A stretch of 64,000 bases of DNA from Nitrospira sp. Lineage in GTDB: Bacteria > Nitrospirota > Nitrospiria > Nitrospirales > Nitrospiraceae. A program made the translations under genes and the position numbers. The notes below the pieces were generated by a model, which was not told where the DNA came from, searched no databases, and saw only the letters and a program-made list of their open reading frames with translations. The stretch spans positions 2,364,721 through 2,428,720 of the forward strand of contig JARFXR010000001.1 in the NCBI GenBank assembly GCA_029194535.1. The letters are read 5' to 3'. The stretch's first letter is position 1. Every line of letters starts with the position of its first letter. Positions 32,833 to 40,935 of the stretch are shown one piece after another.

Positions 32833-35800
32833 ATGGCCTTTATGTCACCCGGCCATCTGAGAGGTTCCACGGTGAAGCCATGCATGGAGACTTATTTCCA
32901 AGGTTGTTGCTCTATTGTCATTGGATCCTTATGGCTACTATTTTCCTTCCAGAGTGTGGACACCCATGCCGCGCCCCCTATCACACCATCTGGGCTTAAC
33001 ACACAGGTTAACCTTTCCCAGACCCCTCCAATAGGCAAGGTGCAGTACGACATTACGGGTGGCACGAGAGCGGGAACCAATCTGTTTCACAGTTTGGGTG
33101 ATTTCAACGTTCCGACCAACAACATCGCTAACTTTTTGAACGATTCCGGACTAGCCACTTCAAACATACTCAGCAGGGTGACTGGAGGAAATCCATCCAA
33201 CATCTTCGGGACGATCCAGACAACCGGATTTGGAAATGCGAACCTGTTTCTAATGAATCCGGCTGGAGTGATCTTCGGTCCGAACGCGACGTTGAATGTG
33301 GGAGGGATGGCGACCTTCACGACAGCAGATTACCTGAGACTCGCCGAAGTCAACGCTGGAGCTGGAATGTTCTACGCCAATCCTTCAGCCAACAGTATTC
33401 TGACTACAGCCCCTGTCGCTGCCTTCGGATTCCTTGGAACAAACCCCGCTGCCATCACCGTGCAGGGCAGCCAACTCTCCGTCCAGCCGAATCAAAGCAT
33501 TTCTTTAGTTGGTGGTGATACGACGATTCAGGGAGGCACGTTGCATAACGGAGCTGTTCAGTCAGCCAAGCTTTCGGCACCCGGTGGTCATATTAATCTT
33601 GTGAGTGTGGCATCGCCCGGCGAAGTGCTCTACTCCACATTTCAAACCGGCCCAAACGTTAACGGTCAGTCATTCAGCAGTATGGGAAATGTTACCCTGT
33701 CTGGCGGTTCACTTTTGGATGTGTCGGCAAACGCCGCTGGTATGGTGCAGATCCGCGGAGGCCAGCTCGTGATAGATGACGCCACTATCTTAGCGAATAC
33801 CATCGATGGCAATGCAGCACCCGTTGCTGTCAATATTAAGATGACTGGCGACGTGACGATTTCAGATACGCGTGCCGTGACTGCTATCTCTGCTACGACA
33901 AGCGGAACCGGAAATGCCGGTGAGGTTCAAATCACGTCCGCTAACATGCGAGCTACCTCGACCGACCCCGACCTCACATTGTTTGCCTTGATTGATACTC
34001 ATTCGACCGGTGACGGACGTGCTGGAAACGTGAACATCACGACGGGCAACCTGACCGTGACGAGCCCGAGCACTGGACCAACCTGGTATTTCATTGATAC
34101 CGGTCCTCAAGGAGCCGGACTCGGAGGTGATGTCACAATCACGGCCAGCAATCACATCGAACTGACCAACACATACCTCAGCACCGGCACGCAGAATGCT
34201 GAACTACTTGGCTTGGAACCCAGCACTTCTGCTGGAAAACTTACGATTACGGCGAATAGTCTTCAGACGAAGAACGTCATTCTAGATACGCACGCGACGA
34301 CTGCCTTCGACGAGACTCAATTGGGTGGCGATATCACGCTCAATGTTCATGATATCAACATGGTCAACACTCAGGTGGCGGCTAGCGCGCTGGGTCGAGG
34401 GGGCGCCATCACAATTGATGCCGACAGTCTTATTGCTACGGACAATTCACAATTTCAAACATTTAATGCATTTGGAGGACCAGGTAGTGGAATTGACTTT
34501 ACCGGTCGCATATTGGAGATGAGAAACGGGAGCAATTGGAACACGAGCACTTTCGGTGACTTTAAGGCAGGGGATATCGTTGTGAATGCCACTGATCACG
34601 TCAGTCTTGCGGGGATAGCCAATGAGTTTGGGCATTTCAATCCTAGTGGTTTGTTCAGCAATTCGGTGGGCGGAGCGGGCACCCAAGGCGTCGCTGGCAA
34701 CATTACCGTGACGACGCCGAAACTGACAATGGAACAAGGCCGAATCAACACAAGTACCGCAACCAGCGGCTCCGGAGGTACTGTAACCATCAATGCCGGT
34801 ACAATGGAAATATCCGGTGAGTTCCCCTTCCCGGACTTTGGAGGATTTTTCGGTATTACCAATATCCATCCCAGTGGAATCTTCACACAGACAGTTGGAA
34901 GCGAATTCTGTTCAGGTGCCTGTGGCAACGCTGGAAACATCAACATTACGACCGGTTTTCTAATTATGGGGAACGGCTCACAAATTAATAGTGGCACAAC
35001 AAATTCTGGTCACGGCGGCAACATCATGATTCAAACAACAAACCAGATCGCGATGTCTGGTACGTTGAGCAACGGAGACTCGGTCGGAGTTTTTAGCCGC
35101 ACGGTCGGAACTACCCCAGATTCTGGCTCCGGCGGGAACATATCTCTTACTGCTGGTCGATCGGTCACTATGTCAAATGGCGCAACTATCTCCAGCAGCA
35201 GCACCGGCCCAGGTAATACTGGCAACATCGATATCAGTGCCGGTAATCAGTTCACCATGGCGAACAGCTCGGTCACGACGGAGGCCAATCAATCGGGTGG
35301 CGGCATCATCAAGATCACGACCGAGCCCAGCGGCACGGTGCAACTCTCGAACAGCAGGATCAGCGCGTCGGTGCTCGACGGCACCGGCGGGGGCGGGAGC
35401 GTGAACATCGATCCGCAATTTGTGATTCTACAGAACAGTCAGATCCTGGCGCAGGCGGTGCAAGGGCCGGGCGGCAACATCAACATCACGATCACCAATG
35501 ATGGGCTCTTTTTACCGGATGCCACAAGCGTCGTGAGCGCCTCCTCGCAATTCGGCCAAAGCGGTAGCGTGATTATCCAATCTCCCAATGCCCCGGCTGG
35601 CGGCAAGATCCAGCCTCTGAACAGCACTCCGCTACAAGTGACCGCGTTGCTCAGTCAGCGTTGCGCGGCCATCGCACGCGGAGAAGTCAGCAGCTTTGTC
35701 GTGGCAGGCCGCGACACCTTGCCGACCGAACCAGGCGGGTGGCTGACGAGCCCCTTGGCGTCCATCCCCGCCGAGGGAGGAATCTCGGTGGAGGCCGGTG

Positions 35801-35925
35801 TGCCGGCGATCGCAACTCACTCCGACGGGTCGCTGTTCGTGTCCCTGCGCCGGCTCCCCTCTCCAAGCCAAGTGGCACAGATCCTTTCAGAGGAAGATTG
35901 GATCGCAGGCTGCGAATCTTCGTAG
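32833..35925 (+). CDS. TpsA-type exoprotein (filamentous haemagglutinin-like), first copy
   Basis: 1030 residues. An extended signal peptide (CCSIVIGSLWLLFSFQSVDTHA) is followed by the TPS secretion domain: NLFHSLGDFNVPTNN, ATSNILSRVTGGNPSNIFGTI, NANLFLMNPAGVIFGPNATL, VGGMATFTTADYL. A long beta-helical passenger follows, with Asn/Thr/Gly repeats (NAGNINIT, GGNI). The C-terminus carries LLSQRCAAIARGEVSSFVVA and GRDTLPTEPGGWL, resembling the SSFVV-GR-LP motif of cyanobacterial TpsA proteins. It is expected at the cell surface, exported by the TpsB at 51245. The start is set by GGGAGAA next to the hairpin. Confidence 0.9.
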   Translation: MAFMSPGHLRGSTVKPCMETYFQGCCSIVIGSLWLLFSFQSVDTHAAPPITPSGLNTQVNLSQTPPIGKVQYDITGGTRAGTNLFHSLGDFNVPTNNIANFLNDSGLATSNILSRVTGGNPSNIFGTIQTTGFGNANLFLMNPAGVIFGPNATLNVGGMATFTTADYLRLAEVNAGAGMFYANPSANSILTTAPVAAFGFLGTNPAAITVQGSQLSVQPNQSISLVGGDTTIQGGTLHNGAVQSAKLSAPGGHINLVSVASPGEVLYSTFQTGPNVNGQSFSSMGNVTLSGGSLLDVSANAAGMVQIRGGQLVIDDATILANTIDGNAAPVAVNIKMTGDVTISDTRAVTAISATTSGTGNAGEVQITSANMRATSTDPDLTLFALIDTHSTGDGRAGNVNITTGNLTVTSPSTGPTWYFIDTGPQGAGLGGDVTITASNHIELTNTYLSTGTQNAELLGLEPSTSAGKLTITANSLQTKNVILDTHATTAFDETQLGGDITLNVHDINMVNTQVAASALGRGGAITIDADSLIATDNSQFQTFNAFGGPGSGIDFTGRILEMRNGSNWNTSTFGDFKAGDIVVNATDHVSLAGIANEFGHFNPSGLFSNSVGGAGTQGVAGNITVTTPKLTMEQGRINTSTATSGSGGTVTINAGTMEISGEFPFPDFGGFFGITNIHPSGIFTQTVGSEFCSGACGNAGNINITTGFLIMGNGSQINSGTTNSGHGGNIMIQTTNQIAMSGTLSNGDSVGVFSRTVGTTPDSGSGGNISLTAGRSVTMSNGATISSSSTGPGNTGNIDISAGNQFTMANSSVTTEANQSGGGIIKITTEPSGTVQLSNSRISASVLDGTGGGGSVNIDPQFVILQNSQILAQAVQGPGGNINITITNDGLFLPDATSVVSASSQFGQSGSVIIQSPNAPAGGKIQPLNSTPLQVTALLSQRCAAIARGEVSSFVVAGRDTLPTEPGGWLTSPLASIPAEGGISVEAGVPAIATHSDGSLFVSLRRLPSPSQVAQILSEEDWIAGCESS

Positions 35926-36004
35926 GGATCTGAGTACGGAGTTGGGCTGATTTGGACGGCTTACGGATCAACGGATCATAGCTGAGTTGGCAAAACGCTC
36001 GGAC

Positions 36005-36322
36005 CTACAAATCACAGATAAAGCGTAGGGCCTCTTTGACCTTGGTGAAGGTGTCGGCCGGCAAGCTGCCGAGCTTGCGTACCAGGCGAGGTTCGATTAC
36101 TGCTCCTACTCCTTGAACATTGACGACAGACGCCTGATCGAGAAACTGGAGTGATCCCACGGGAACTTCGTATGGACTGCCGCGGTGCTGGGTTGTGAGT
36201 GGAAGATAGATCGTAAGGGCGCGAGGAGCATCGGGGTCATGCCGCGAAACGACCAGCACGGGACGGACTTTGGCAGCCAAGCCGAGATCGGCTAGCCAGA
36301 TCTCACCCGGCCTGGTCTTCAT
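36005..36322 (-). CDS. MazF/PemK-family toxin
   Basis: 105 residues from ATG 36322: MKTRPGEIWLADLGLAAKVRPVLVVSRHD is the MazF N-terminal signature (PGEIW and RPVLVV strands), followed by YLPLTTQHRGSPYEVPV. It is a predicted ribosome-independent mRNA interferase. The start overlaps the small upstream gene by 20 nt. An upstream in-frame ATG at 36379 would add 19 residues unlike MazF. Confidence 0.88.
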   Translation of the reverse strand: MKTRPGEIWLADLGLAAKVRPVLVVSRHDPDAPRALTIYLPLTTQHRGSPYEVPVGSLQFLDQASVVNVQGVGAVIEPRLVRKLGSLPADTFTKVKEALRFICDL

Positions 36323-36488
36323 CGAGCGAATCGAGAACTTCTTGCACGACGGCGCGAGAGGGCAAAAGATCGACCGCATTCGCGTCGGCCAACTCTATAA
36401 CTTCGGTGACAATCTGCTCCACTTGCGCAGCGATCTCGGGACGCCAGCTTGCGAGCTTGCTATCGAGTTTTTTTGCTAATTGCGTCAT
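36303..36488 (-). CDS. Antitoxin partner of the MazF-like toxin
   Basis: A 61-residue acidic helical protein (KKLDSKLASWRPEIAAQVEQIVTEVIELADANAVDLL). It has no recognised DNA-binding fold, but its position (upstream, 20-nt overlap with the toxin), size and acidity are those of an antitoxin. Confidence 0.7.
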   Translation of the reverse strand: MTQLAKKLDSKLASWRPEIAAQVEQIVTEVIELADANAVDLLPSRAVVQEVLDSLDEDQAG

Positions 36489-36659
36489 GTGCGAACCGTA
36501 GCATTTTCCCCGCGCGCACGCAAGCCGCCGACGGTCCCTCCTCAGCGGGCAATCCCTCCCACGTTGTGTGTGAAGCGGCTGATTTTTCGTTGAGGAATTG
36601 CCAGCATTCTCAGGAACAAGCCCAAATCGCTTTCCCGTGGCCTGTCAGTGCCTTAGTCC

Positions 36660-36855
36660 TAACCAGGGCGGGTGGCTGACGAGCCCCTTGGCGTCCATCC
36701 CCGCCGAGGGAGGAATCTCGGTGGAAGCCGATGCGCCTGCAATCGCGACTCACTCCGACGGATCGCTGTTTGTGTCCCTGCGCCGGCTCCCCTCACCAAG
36801 CCAAGGTGGCGCAGCTTGTCACCGACGATTGGATCAGTAGTTGTGGAGCCTACTG
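36660..36855 (+). pseudogene. C-terminal remnant of a TpsA gene
   Basis: GGWLTSPLASIPAEGG to FVSLRRLPSPSQ matches TpsA1 residues encoded at 35735-35870 almost exactly. An extra G in CCAAGGTGG shifts the frame so the final DWIxxC segment is out of phase. No start or signal is present. It is the leftover of a third TpsA gene or a recombined 3' end. The flanks (36489-36659, 36856-36964) show nothing else. Confidence 0.75.
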
Positions 36856-36964
36856 CAGTTCTGATTCGGAGATTGAATTGAGGCGTGCGAGGGAACGCTC
36901 TCAACAACATGAATGCATGTGAAATACTCTCACCTGTCTCCTATGGTCATGCTTTGAGAAATCA

Positions 36965-37333
36965 TCAGGTTGATGTCTTCCCTCTTACGTTCCGTATGCG
37001 AATCGCAATCGGCGAGATCACCGTAAAGGCCCCCGCTAATTCTGCGGGATGTGAATGGAAGCACGAGGCAACGAGTTTGGCTTTGCTTGCTGATGAAAGT
37101 CCGGCTAAGCGGAGCAACACGACTCCCGCATTTGTTCGACGTTGTCGAAATACGAGGTCGCCAAACCCCTTATCGGCTGTAACCAAGACGGCCTGTTCTC
37201 GATTGGCTTGCTCAAGGACCGCATCATCACTGATACCGGGCTCCATTTCGGCAACCGACCAGACTCGATGGCCATCCTCTCGGAGACGACGCACGATTGA
37301 CTGGTCGACACTTTCGTCCGCGAGCAGATTCAC
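36965..37333 (-). CDS. DUF5615-type PIN-like toxin
   Basis: 122 residues: MNLLADESVDQSIVRRLREDGHRVWSV, ISDDAVLEQANREQAVLVTADKGFGDLVF. The DES and TADKGF blocks are those of DUF5615, a compact PIN-like nuclease family paired with DUF433 antitoxins, as here. It lies 8 nt downstream of its partner. Confidence 0.85.
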   Translation of the reverse strand: MNLLADESVDQSIVRRLREDGHRVWSVAEMEPGISDDAVLEQANREQAVLVTADKGFGDLVFRQRRTNAGVVLLRLAGLSSASKAKLVASCFHSHPAELAGAFTVISPIAIRIRNVRGKTST

Positions 37334-37341
37334 ACAGACGC

Positions 37342-37566
37342 CTAGGTCACAGGGTACACAACGTCAGTTCGTAACACGTCGGCGGCAAACGCCAGGGCTG
37401 CCTGGATTGCCTGACGGGTCAGCCGAGGATGGGCCTCCAAGATCTGCTCAATGCTCTCGCCTGCCGCGAGCTTCTCGATGATGAGTTCTACGGTAATCCG
37501 CGTTCCTGCGACTACAGGTTTTCCCATCATGACTGCGGGATCCGACACAATGATATTTTCGGCCAT
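37342..37566 (-). CDS. DUF433-family antitoxin
   Basis: 74 residues: VSDPAVMMGKPVVAGTRITVELIIEKLAAGESIEQILEAHPRLTRQAIQAAL is a clear DUF433 winged-helix-type domain, the usual partner of DUF5615 toxins. AGGAGGACAAC precedes the start. Confidence 0.88.
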   Translation of the reverse strand: MAENIIVSDPAVMMGKPVVAGTRITVELIIEKLAAGESIEQILEAHPRLTRQAIQAALAFAADVLRTDVVYPVT

Positions 37567-37694
37567 GTTGTCCTCCTGAAAAGCAAACCAAGCCTAGCAA
37601 AGCTGGCACTTCCTAGCAAGCTACGGCATGATCGTATGAGTCACAGTTGGCAATACGCCTGCGTTCCATCACTCTATTTCATTGCCTAGAGCGG

Positions 37695-37832
37695 TCTTTG
37701 TTGTCGCGCTCGCACTGCCTCTCCCAGTCGTCTATATTGTCATCGAGGGCAAGGCCGGCTTTCTTCACTTCCTTTCTGGCCTTCTAGACCAATGGATCAA
37801 TTTCCCTTTCCCCGGACTTTGACGAGCGCCAT
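37695..37832 (-). pseudogene. Deleted remnant of an AbrB-type antitoxin
   Basis: From 37832 the minus strand reads MALVKVRGKG and then, after a deletion that removes most of the AbrB domain, matches the 3' half of the antitoxin at 39363-39626 (the part encoding the KQARKEMKKAG region). It is a decayed copy, without a toxin next to it. Confidence 0.65.
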
Positions 37833-37890
37833 GGTGTTGAGACTCAAGCGCTCAGCCTTTCGGGTAGTGGGTTAGTTTGCCATCAGAAGG

Positions 37891-37936
37891 ACTGACGTGT
37901 GTCATTCCCGCGGAAGCGGGAATGACACACGTCAGT
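37891..37936. repeat. Perfect 46-nt palindrome (REP-like)
   Basis: Two 21-nt arms (37891-37911 and 37916-37936) pair without mismatch around a GGAA loop. The inner part is the REP word CATTCCCGC/GCGGGAATG. A related but asymmetric copy is at about 40815-40846. It could be a bidirectional terminator or a transposase-associated REP. Confidence 0.7.
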
Positions 37937-38048
37937 GCTTCTCCCACAACCAAGTTGTCTGTTCTGCTAGCCTGAGTTCATTCCATCTTCTCTCCACGTC
38001 GTTTCTTTTGACGCTGAAACAAGGTAGGATCGCAACTGATCTGACCAT

Positions 38049-38546
38049 ATGGATCGAACACTCCAAGTCCTGAACGAGCTTGAGCGCGATGGCGTGTTGG
38101 GCCGTTACGCCATCGGCGGTGCGATGGGGGCGACCTTTTACGTCGAACCGCTCCTGACATTCGACCTCGACATTTTCGTGTTGCTGCCGGAGATGAAAGC
38201 CGGAGTACTGACCCTCACCCAGCTCTATACCGTGCTGCGCGCGAAGGGGTATATCGAAGAGGGCGAATGTGTCGTCATCGAGGGGGTGCCGGTCCAATTC
38301 CTCCCTGCGTATAACACGGTCTTAGAAGAGGCGTTACGAGACGCGCATGAGATGTTGTATCAATCAGTCCCCACGAGGGTCCTCCGAGTCGAACACCTGG
38401 TGGCGATATGTCTCCAGACCGGTCGAGCCAAGGATCGTGAACGAGTGCGGATCTTGCGCGAGCAGGCCACGCTGGATGAAGACTATCTCACAATGATCCT
38501 CCGCCGGCATAATCTGGAAGGAAGATGGAAGGAATGGATCGGATAA
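38049..38546 (+). CDS. Nucleotidyltransferase-like protein with coupled small gene
   Basis: 165 residues: RYAIGGAMGATFYVEPLLTFDLDIFVLLPE gives the GG...TxDxD core of minimal nucleotidyltransferases, and LRVEHLVAICLQTGRAKDRERVRIL the downstream helix with the conserved Lys-Asp-Arg. It overlaps the following 67-codon gene by 22 nt, a two-gene cassette similar to type IV or VII toxin-antitoxin pairs. Activity is inferred from the fold only. Confidence 0.75.
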   Translation: MDRTLQVLNELERDGVLGRYAIGGAMGATFYVEPLLTFDLDIFVLLPEMKAGVLTLTQLYTVLRAKGYIEEGECVVIEGVPVQFLPAYNTVLEEALRDAHEMLYQSVPTRVLRVEHLVAICLQTGRAKDRERVRILREQATLDEDYLTMILRRHNLEGRWKEWIG

Positions 38547-38728
38547 CGCCGGAGATCGAGAAGCTCTTCCAGGCAAAGGAACAGCGCCGAGCTCGGCTGG
38601 CAGCCTTGCCATTTCCTGAGAAGGTGCGGGCGGTCGTCCAGATGCAGCGGATGGCGGCCCCGTTGTACCGCAGTCGCGGCAAGCAGGTCCGGATCTGGGA
38701 ATTGGAATTGACCAACGAGCGGCACTGA
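38525..38728 (+). CDS. Small protein paired with the nucleotidyltransferase
   Basis: 67 residues, basic and helical (PEIEKLFQAKEQRRARLAALPFPEKVRAVVQMQRMAAPLYRSRGK). It starts inside the nucleotidyltransferase gene. The combination of size, charge and overlap suggests a cognate partner, probably antitoxin or substrate-like, but no family is recognised. The following 195 nt (38729-38923) hold nothing recognised. Confidence 0.6.
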   Translation: MEGMDRITPEIEKLFQAKEQRRARLAALPFPEKVRAVVQMQRMAAPLYRSRGKQVRIWELELTNERH

Positions 38729-38923
38729 GACGATTGAGAAAATGGGCCGCCCTGCCTCCAGCGACCTTGTGTCCACCATCGATCAGGGAGCACAGCCTCG
38801 CTCGTTTTCGTCTCTCAGCACGTATATGTCACGGCGGTACCGACTACTGACAACGTTCTCTGCCCTCGAATTCGTTCTGATCCACGAGCATGCTGCTTGA
38901 TCCGTGTGGACCATCCCGCTTTA

Positions 38924-39370
38924 TCATTCTTTCAGTAAGGACTGGCGGAAGACTTCGAGAAATTCCCCTGGTGTGAGGATCGGGAATTGGACGTAGGCAC
39001 GAACGGCCTTCTTCTGAAAGTGTTTCGTGTTCCAGGTGATGAGGAAGTCCACCGATGCTTGCATCGCCGCGGCGAGAATAGGGGCATCCTTGTGATGGAT
39101 CACATTGGCCGCTTGTTGAACAGATTCCCGTGTTGGATCCTCCCTGACTGCAGGTGCAAGTTGCTTGAGGAAGGCGCGGTACTCCGGCAATAGACTTGGC
39201 ATCTTCTGTGATACATTGCGACCCGCTTCCACCAGGACTTGCCTAGAGACTGTGGCTTGAACAACTCCGGCTTCGCATAGACGCAGTACTTCATGCGCGG
39301 CTCCAGTCGAAGAGTACACTCCTGCGATCAGCGCGCTGGTATCAAGGACAATCGTCCAGCGCTTACGTTC
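38924..39370 (-). CDS. PIN-domain toxin (PilT N-terminus-like)
   Basis: 148 residues from ATG 39370: RWTIVLDTSALIAGVYSSTG carries the first Asp, VSRQVLVEAGRNV the Glu, and HHKDAPILAAAMQASVDFLITWNTKHF the C-terminal Asp cluster. It is the putative PIN family toxin type. Its start overlaps the antitoxin by 8 nt. Confidence 0.85.
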   Translation of the reverse strand, partial: ERKRWTIVLDTSALIAGVYSSTGAAHEVLRLCEAGVVQATVSRQVLVEAGRNVSQKMPSLLPEYRAFLKQLAPAVREDPTRESVQQAANVIHHKDAPILAAAMQASVDFLITWNTKHFQKKAVRAYVQFPILTPGEFLEVFRQSLLKE

Positions 39371-39626
39371 CATATCGTTCCTTGTTATAACGGTCTCGCT
39401 CTCTGTCAAGATCCGCCAGGATCTCCTCAATCGACAGTCCGGCCTTTTTCATTTCCTTTCTTGCCTGCTTGGCCAACGCATCAATTTCCAGCACTTTTGG
39501 TGTCATGAGGATCACGTTGCCGACCTTGACGAGAGTTAATGGAGTCTCTTCCTTCAGATTCAACTCCTTCCGGATCGACGCAGGAATCGTGAGCTGACCC
39601 TTTCCCCAGACTTTGACAAGCGCCAT
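39363..39626 (-). CDS. SpoVT-AbrB-type antitoxin
   Basis: 87 residues: MALVKVWGKGQLTIPASIRKELNLKEETPLTLVKVGNVILMTP is a complete AbrB swapped-hairpin domain; the C-terminal helix (KQARKEMKKAGLSIEEILADLD) should bind the toxin. A degenerate relative lies at 37695-37832. Confidence 0.9.
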   Translation of the reverse strand: MALVKVWGKGQLTIPASIRKELNLKEETPLTLVKVGNVILMTPKVLEIDALAKQARKEMKKAGLSIEEILADLDRERDRYNKERYGT

Positions 39627-39739
39627 GGACAGGCTCCTTTCTATATTCTGACTACTTCAGATTTTCTGACTTTATCTGACTTATGGTTGCAATTCAACGT
39701 CGACAGCCTTTTTCATTCGTCATTCGCTGACTTGCTTAC

Positions 39740-39777
39740 TGAATCACTTTCGATCCATCGCGAATGCTTTTAGGTCC
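39740..39777 (+). promoter_or_regulatory. Tandem palindromic enhancer site, peptide copy 5
   Basis: TGAATCACTTTCGATCCA (39740-39757) and GAATGCTTTTAGGTCC (39762-39777), about 125-160 nt before the sigma-54 promoter at 39900. Confidence 0.6.
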
Positions 39778-39899
39778 TTTCGGCCTGATACCGGTAGATC
39801 CTTCCGTCACCGGGTTGTGAATCCCCGCACAGGCAGATCTCCTTGTTCACATTGCAGTCTCACGCTGAAAGAGCAATTGATTCGCGCGAAAACTCCCGT

Positions 39900-39915
39900 T
39901 GGCCTACCCATTGCA
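39900..39915 (+). promoter_or_regulatory. Sigma-54 promoter of peptide copy 5
   Basis: TGGCCTACCCATTGCA. The -12 GC is 46 nt from ATG 39960. Confidence 0.7.
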
Positions 39916-39959
39916 ATCTCGCGATGGCAGCAGTGAATCGAATCACCAGCGAGGTTCCC

Positions 39960-40046
39960 ATGGACATCGGAGTGAGCTTGCTTCCCGCCCACGCCCTCAT
40001 GGCGGCGCTGGTCTACATCGTCGTCGAGATCATCTGGCAGGAATAG
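39960..40046 (+). CDS. 28-residue single-span membrane peptide, copy 5
   Basis: MDIGVSLLPAHALMAALVYI is followed by VVEIIWQE. Position 11 is His instead of Asn and position 9 is Pro; all other family-invariant residues are kept. The Shine-Dalgarno is the weaker GCGAGG. Its last codons overlap, on the other strand, the unusual C-terminal extension of hicA. Confidence 0.83.
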   Translation: MDIGVSLLPAHALMAALVYIVVEIIWQE

Positions 40047-40389
40047 AGAAGAAGTGCTGAGCCTTGACTGCTAGGTGCTGAGATCTGAGTGCTGGGTCCT
40101 GAGTGATGGACGGAGGCTGATCGAGAATGAGGAATTTGGAATCAGAGGAGTGAACGCAGAGGGTATCGAGCTCATGACGGAACTGCTCAGGCGTACAGTC
40201 AATTTCTCGCAGAATCTCTCGAATCAACGGCCGAGCCAGATCACTTCCCGGGTGGTGAGGCACGGTGGTGCTCCGCCCGTCGGAATGCCGGTAGAATATA
40301 TGGCTCCCCTTTTGCCTTACCACCGAAAATCCGAGGCGAAACAGCACTTTTTCCATAGTCTTGCAATCGACAATCGGAAGCCGGCTCAC
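40030..40389 (-). CDS. hicA: HicA-type toxin with C-terminal extension
   Basis: MSRLPIVDCKTMEKVLFRLGFSVVRQKGSHIFYRHSDGRSTTVPHHPG is a complete HicA double-stranded-RNA-binding-like fold with the catalytic His in GSHIFYRH. HicA normally ends near REIDCTPEQFRHEL; here the frame continues about 50 residues through low-complexity intergenic-type sequence, so the native stop appears lost. Its ATG overlaps the hicB stop by 4 nt. It is a predicted mRNA interferase. Confidence 0.8.
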   Translation of the reverse strand: MSRLPIVDCKTMEKVLFRLGFSVVRQKGSHIFYRHSDGRSTTVPHHPGSDLARPLIREILREIDCTPEQFRHELDTLCVHSSDSKFLILDQPPSITQDPALRSQHLAVKAQHFFSIPAR

Positions 40390-40604
40390 CCGGCCACCTC
40401 AATCTGCTGCAGCCCGATGAATCGTGGGAGATCTTCACCCGTCGCGTGGGACTCTTCAAGACACAGCTCCAACACCTCCTTGAGATTTCTCTGCAAATCA
40501 TCCAGGGTTTTCCCCTGCGTATGGGCACCGGCGATACCCGGTACGAAGCCAACATACAGCTTTGTTTCCGGATCCCATTCCACATATGCCGTGAACGTTT
40601 TCAT
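40386..40604 (-). CDS. hicB: HicB-type antitoxin
   Basis: 72 residues with the HicB partial RNase-H fold (FTAYVEWDPETKLYVGFVPGIAGAHTQGKTLDDLQRNLKEVLEL). The gene order hicB-hicA is one of the two known arrangements. It lacks a long C-terminal DNA-binding domain, as in short HicBs. Confidence 0.88.
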   Translation of the reverse strand: MKTFTAYVEWDPETKLYVGFVPGIAGAHTQGKTLDDLQRNLKEVLELCLEESHATGEDLPRFIGLQQIEVAG

Positions 40605-40814
40605 TCAGCACCTCCGTCACTCCTACGATAGCAGATCAGACGGAATTTGGGGAGGCTATGAGTATCAGAAACAATGCTCAGTGCTGAGTGCAGGCTGCAG
40701 AGTTCTGGACGGTGGCAATTGGGAATGAGGATGAGACAAGACAAACGAGATGAACCGGACAAACCAGATAATACGGCTTTTGATAGTGGGTCAGTACGCA
40801 ATTAGCAGGACTGA

Positions 40815-40930
40815 ACTGTGTCATTCCCACGGAAGCGGGAATCCAGTCAAGGCCTTCTCCTCAGCATTGAGGCCTGATCGAGGCGTGGATGCCCGCCTTC
40901 GAGGGCGTGACGCAGGAGGAAACTGACCCA
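40815..40930. repeat. REP-like palindromic sequence cluster
   Basis: TCATTCCCACGGAAGCGGGA at 40821 and the facing GCGTGGATGCCCGCCTTCGA at about 40883 form the two arms of a REP-pair, flanked by AGTGGGT and AGGACTGA words also present around 37865-37895. The remainder of 40605-40935 has no gene. Confidence 0.5.
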
Positions 40931-40935
40931 CGACC

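Noticed and set aside
36885-37481. A 198-codon plus-strand frame
   Set aside because: It is antisense to the clear DUF5615 and DUF433 genes, which explain the sequence fully.
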